Assembly (NCBI GenBank): GCA_900752445.1
Contig: CAADVN010000273.1
Span: 1-22,289 of the forward strand
Direction of reading: 5' to 3'
From: an uncultured Oscillospiraceae bacterium
GTDB lineage: Bacteria > Bacillota > Clostridia > Oscillospirales > Oscillospiraceae
DNA length: 22,289 bases
Position numbers and translations under genes: made by a program. The notes under the pieces are model-generated. The model had not been told where the DNA came from. It saw nothing but the letters and a program-made list of their open reading frames with translations, and searched no databases. Below, piece after piece: positions 21,252 to 22,289 of this stretch (positions within the stretch are counted from its first letter, which is position 1; each line of letters begins with the position of its first letter).

Positions 21252-21950
21252 CTATCTGGGATTATCGCGCACCAAAAAAGGCCGGAATTGCAGCCAGTCC
21301 GCCGATACGAGCCTGAATAAGACGCCGTTTTTGACGCTTTGGAAGGCCATGGGGCAGCCCGCGCCATGGATGTGGCCGTAATAGCACTCGCGCACGCCGT
21401 AGCGCCCCAGCATTTCGATGAGCTCCGGGCACTCATAGGCCGCGTATTTCGGCGGGTAGTGCAGGAAGGCTATCTTCTCCCTGTCCCCGGCGCATTTGAG
21501 CGAGGTCTCGAGCCTGCCCAGCTCGCGGAGCATTATCTTTTTGTCGTGCTCGCCGCCGCGCTCCTCCTCGTAGAACCAGCCGCGCGTACCGCACAGCGCG
21601 ATATCTCCGTAAAAGCGGCAGTTGTTATTCAGTATCTCTATTGTTGTGATGCCGTTTTCCTCAAAAAAACGCCCGGCCTTCGCCGCCGTGGACCACCAGT
21701 AATCGTGGTTGCCCTTGAGTATGACCTTGCGCCCCGGCAGACGGTCCATGAACAGGAAATCCTCACGCGCCGCCTCGAGAGACATGCCCCAGCTCAAATC
21801 GCCGCAGAGCACCGTAACATCCTCCGGCCCGAGCTTCGAGAAGCCGTCCTTCAGTTTTTCAACATAATTGATCCACCTGCCCCCGAAAACATCCATGGGC
21901 TTATCCCCGCCCAGTGACAGGTGCAGGTCGCCTATCGCGTAGAGCGCCAA
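21252..21950 (-). CDS. Metallophosphoesterase (calcineurin-like)
   Basis: This 232-residue predicted phosphoesterase has the two-metal calcineurin-like motifs in order: GDLH (Asp8 and His10), CGDLSWG (Asp51), GNHDYW (residues 80-85), HYPP, and GHIHG near the C-terminus. The family cleaves phosphomonoesters or diesters, but no substrate can be named for this member. The frame is open to 22010, but a TTG at 21950 has GGAGG seven bases before it and places the first strand (LALYAIGDLHLS) at the N-terminus, as is usual. The upstream 20 residues look non-conserved. It is divergent from the DUF1540 gene, with about 84 bases between start codons. Confidence 0.9.
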   Translation of the reverse strand: MALYAIGDLHLSLGGDKPMDVFGGRWINYVEKLKDGFSKLGPEDVTVLCGDLSWGMSLEAAREDFLFMDRLPGRKVILKGNHDYWWSTAAKAGRFFEENGITTIEILNNNCRFYGDIALCGTRGWFYEEERGGEHDKKIMLRELGRLETSLKCAGDREKIAFLHYPPKYAAYECPELIEMLGRYGVRECYYGHIHGAGCPMAFQSVKNGVLFRLVSADWLQFRPFLVRDNPR

Positions 21951-21957
21951 GTGCGCA

Positions 21958-21962
21958 CCTCC
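21958..21962 (-). promoter_or_regulatory. Shine-Dalgarno that sets a TTG start for the metallophosphoesterase
   Basis: GGAGG seven bases before the TTG at 21950. The eight-base palindrome GTGCGCAC lies between it and the start codon. Confidence 0.75.
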
Positions 21963-22020
21963 GTATAGTTTCACGCCTCCGGCAAATACTAGTCCCGGCA
22001 TGAGACCCAAACTAATTTGC

Positions 22021-22025
22021 GGAGG
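22021..22025 (+). promoter_or_regulatory. Shine-Dalgarno for the DUF1540 gene
   Basis: GGAGG nine bases before the ATG at 22035. It rules out the upstream in-frame start at 22017. No clear promoter hexamers were found in the 84-base divergent gap. Confidence 0.8.
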
Positions 22026-22034
22026 TCATTTAAA

Positions 22035-22202
22035 ATGAACGAGACCAAAAAGAACCCCAGCATCGGCTGTGACGCCGAAAACTGCCTCTACAACGAGCAG
22101 GGCCACAGCTGCACCGCCTCGCACATCAAGGTAGACGGCAAGCGCGCCCAGTGCACCGGCGAGACCAGCTGCACCACCTTCAAGCAGAAGCACTGCTGCT
22201 GA
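22035..22202 (+). CDS. DUF1540 cysteine-rich small protein
   Basis: This 55-residue peptide is the only plus-strand gene in the window. It matches the DUF1540 pattern: Ile-x-Cys at residues 10-12, Cys17-Leu-Tyr-Asn, Cys26-x-Ala, an I-x-V strand, then Cys40 and Glu43-Thr44...Cys46 with Phe49. Seven cysteines (12, 17, 26, 40, 46, 54 and 55) suggest metal binding, but this has not been shown for the family as far as I know. DUF1540 peptides are frequent in Clostridia and often occur in several copies. The ATG was set by GGAGG nine bases upstream. Its role is unknown. Confidence 0.88.
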   Translation: MNETKKNPSIGCDAENCLYNEQGHSCTASHIKVDGKRAQCTGETSCTTFKQKHCC

Positions 22203-22236
22203 CACCGGCACCCAGCCTCGCACGCGACGCGCAAAG

Positions 22237-22289
22237 GCTCCCCTGCGCAAGGGGAGCTGTCGCCGGAGGGGCCGGAGGGGTCGCCGTTC
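22237..22289 (+). repeat. Hairpin-bearing intergenic repeat at the right edge
   Basis: GCTCCCCT (22237-22244) and AGGGGAGC (22250-22257) form a perfect eight-base stem with a five-base loop. It is followed by two adjacent copies of CCGGAGGGG (22263-22271 and 22272-22280) and by GTCGCC at both 22259 and 22280. It resembles the short 'GGCTCCCCT...AGGGGAGCTG' intergenic repeats that I recall from gut Clostridia. It is cut by the window edge. There is no T-run, so it is not a standard terminator for the DUF1540 gene. Confidence 0.5.

Noticed and set aside
21951..22034. Divergent promoters for the metallophosphoesterase and DUF1540 genes
   Set aside because: Only weak partial matches to -10 and -35 boxes on either strand, so none is reported.
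1..22289. CRISPR array, tRNA or rRNA genes, prophage or insertion sequence
   Set aside because: No regularly spaced repeats, no cloverleaf-type sequences and no transposase, integrase or phage genes were recognised on either strand.

Overview
The window is about 22.3 kb of GC-rich bacterial chromosome, tightly packed with core genes. Twenty-three of the 24 genes lie on the minus strand. The gene set points to a spore-forming or formerly spore-forming member of the Clostridia: trigger factor/clpP/clpX/lon/ysxC, scpA/scpB followed by DUF2953 and YtfJ, a CarD-type regulator with ispD/ispF, an IspH-ribosomal protein S1 fusion, the diadenylate cyclase CdaA, and a DUF1540 cysteine-rich peptide. Isoleucine ATA and arginine AGG codons are common despite the high GC, and seven genes appear to start with GTG or TTG. 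The species cannot be fixed from this sequence alone.

In transcription order along the minus strand (right to left) the layout is as follows. (1) A metallophosphoesterase (21950-21252). (2) A promoter at 21248-21220, then tig, clpP, clpX, lon and ysxC, a protein folding, proteolysis and ribosome-assembly operon ending at a hairpin terminator (14793-14767). (3) A promoter at 14764-14736, then an M50 membrane protease, scpA, scpB, DUF2953, ytfJ, a D,D-carboxypeptidase and rluB, which combine chromosome condensation, sporulation and cell-wall functions. (4) A promoter at 9637-9609, then an RpiR-type regulator, a BaiN/HI0933-type flavoprotein, cmk, plsC and the ispH-rpsA fusion, ending at a strong terminator (3964-3921). 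(5) A promoter at 3908-3880, then carD, ispD, ispF, a DUF3343 protein and a cysteine desulfurase-like enzyme. (6) A promoter at 672-644, then cdaA, cut by the left edge. The only plus-strand gene is the small DUF1540 gene at 22035-22202, followed by a hairpin-rich repeat running into the right edge.

The parts fit together. IspD, IspF and IspH catalyse three steps of the methylerythritol phosphate isoprenoid pathway. ClpP, ClpX, Lon and trigger factor cover protein quality control, and ScpA/ScpB are the SMC partners. Genes within units mostly overlap by 4 to 17 bases, which suggests translational coupling. No intergenic gap exceeds about 135 bases. No tRNA, rRNA, CRISPR array, prophage or transposase gene was seen.

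I found no convincing undescribed multi-gene system; this is mostly ordinary core genome. The observations most worth a second look are: a near-perfect internal Shine-Dalgarno placed to translate a stand-alone S1 from inside the IspH-S1 fusion; hairpins that cover or abut the ribosome binding sites of the carboxypeptidase and the DUF3343 gene, and a strand-specific hairpin in the cdaA leader; an AT-rich island with an A-AAA-AAA run inside ispH; the DUF3343/desulfurase pair; and a carboxypeptidase-rluB junction that lacks spmA/spmB.
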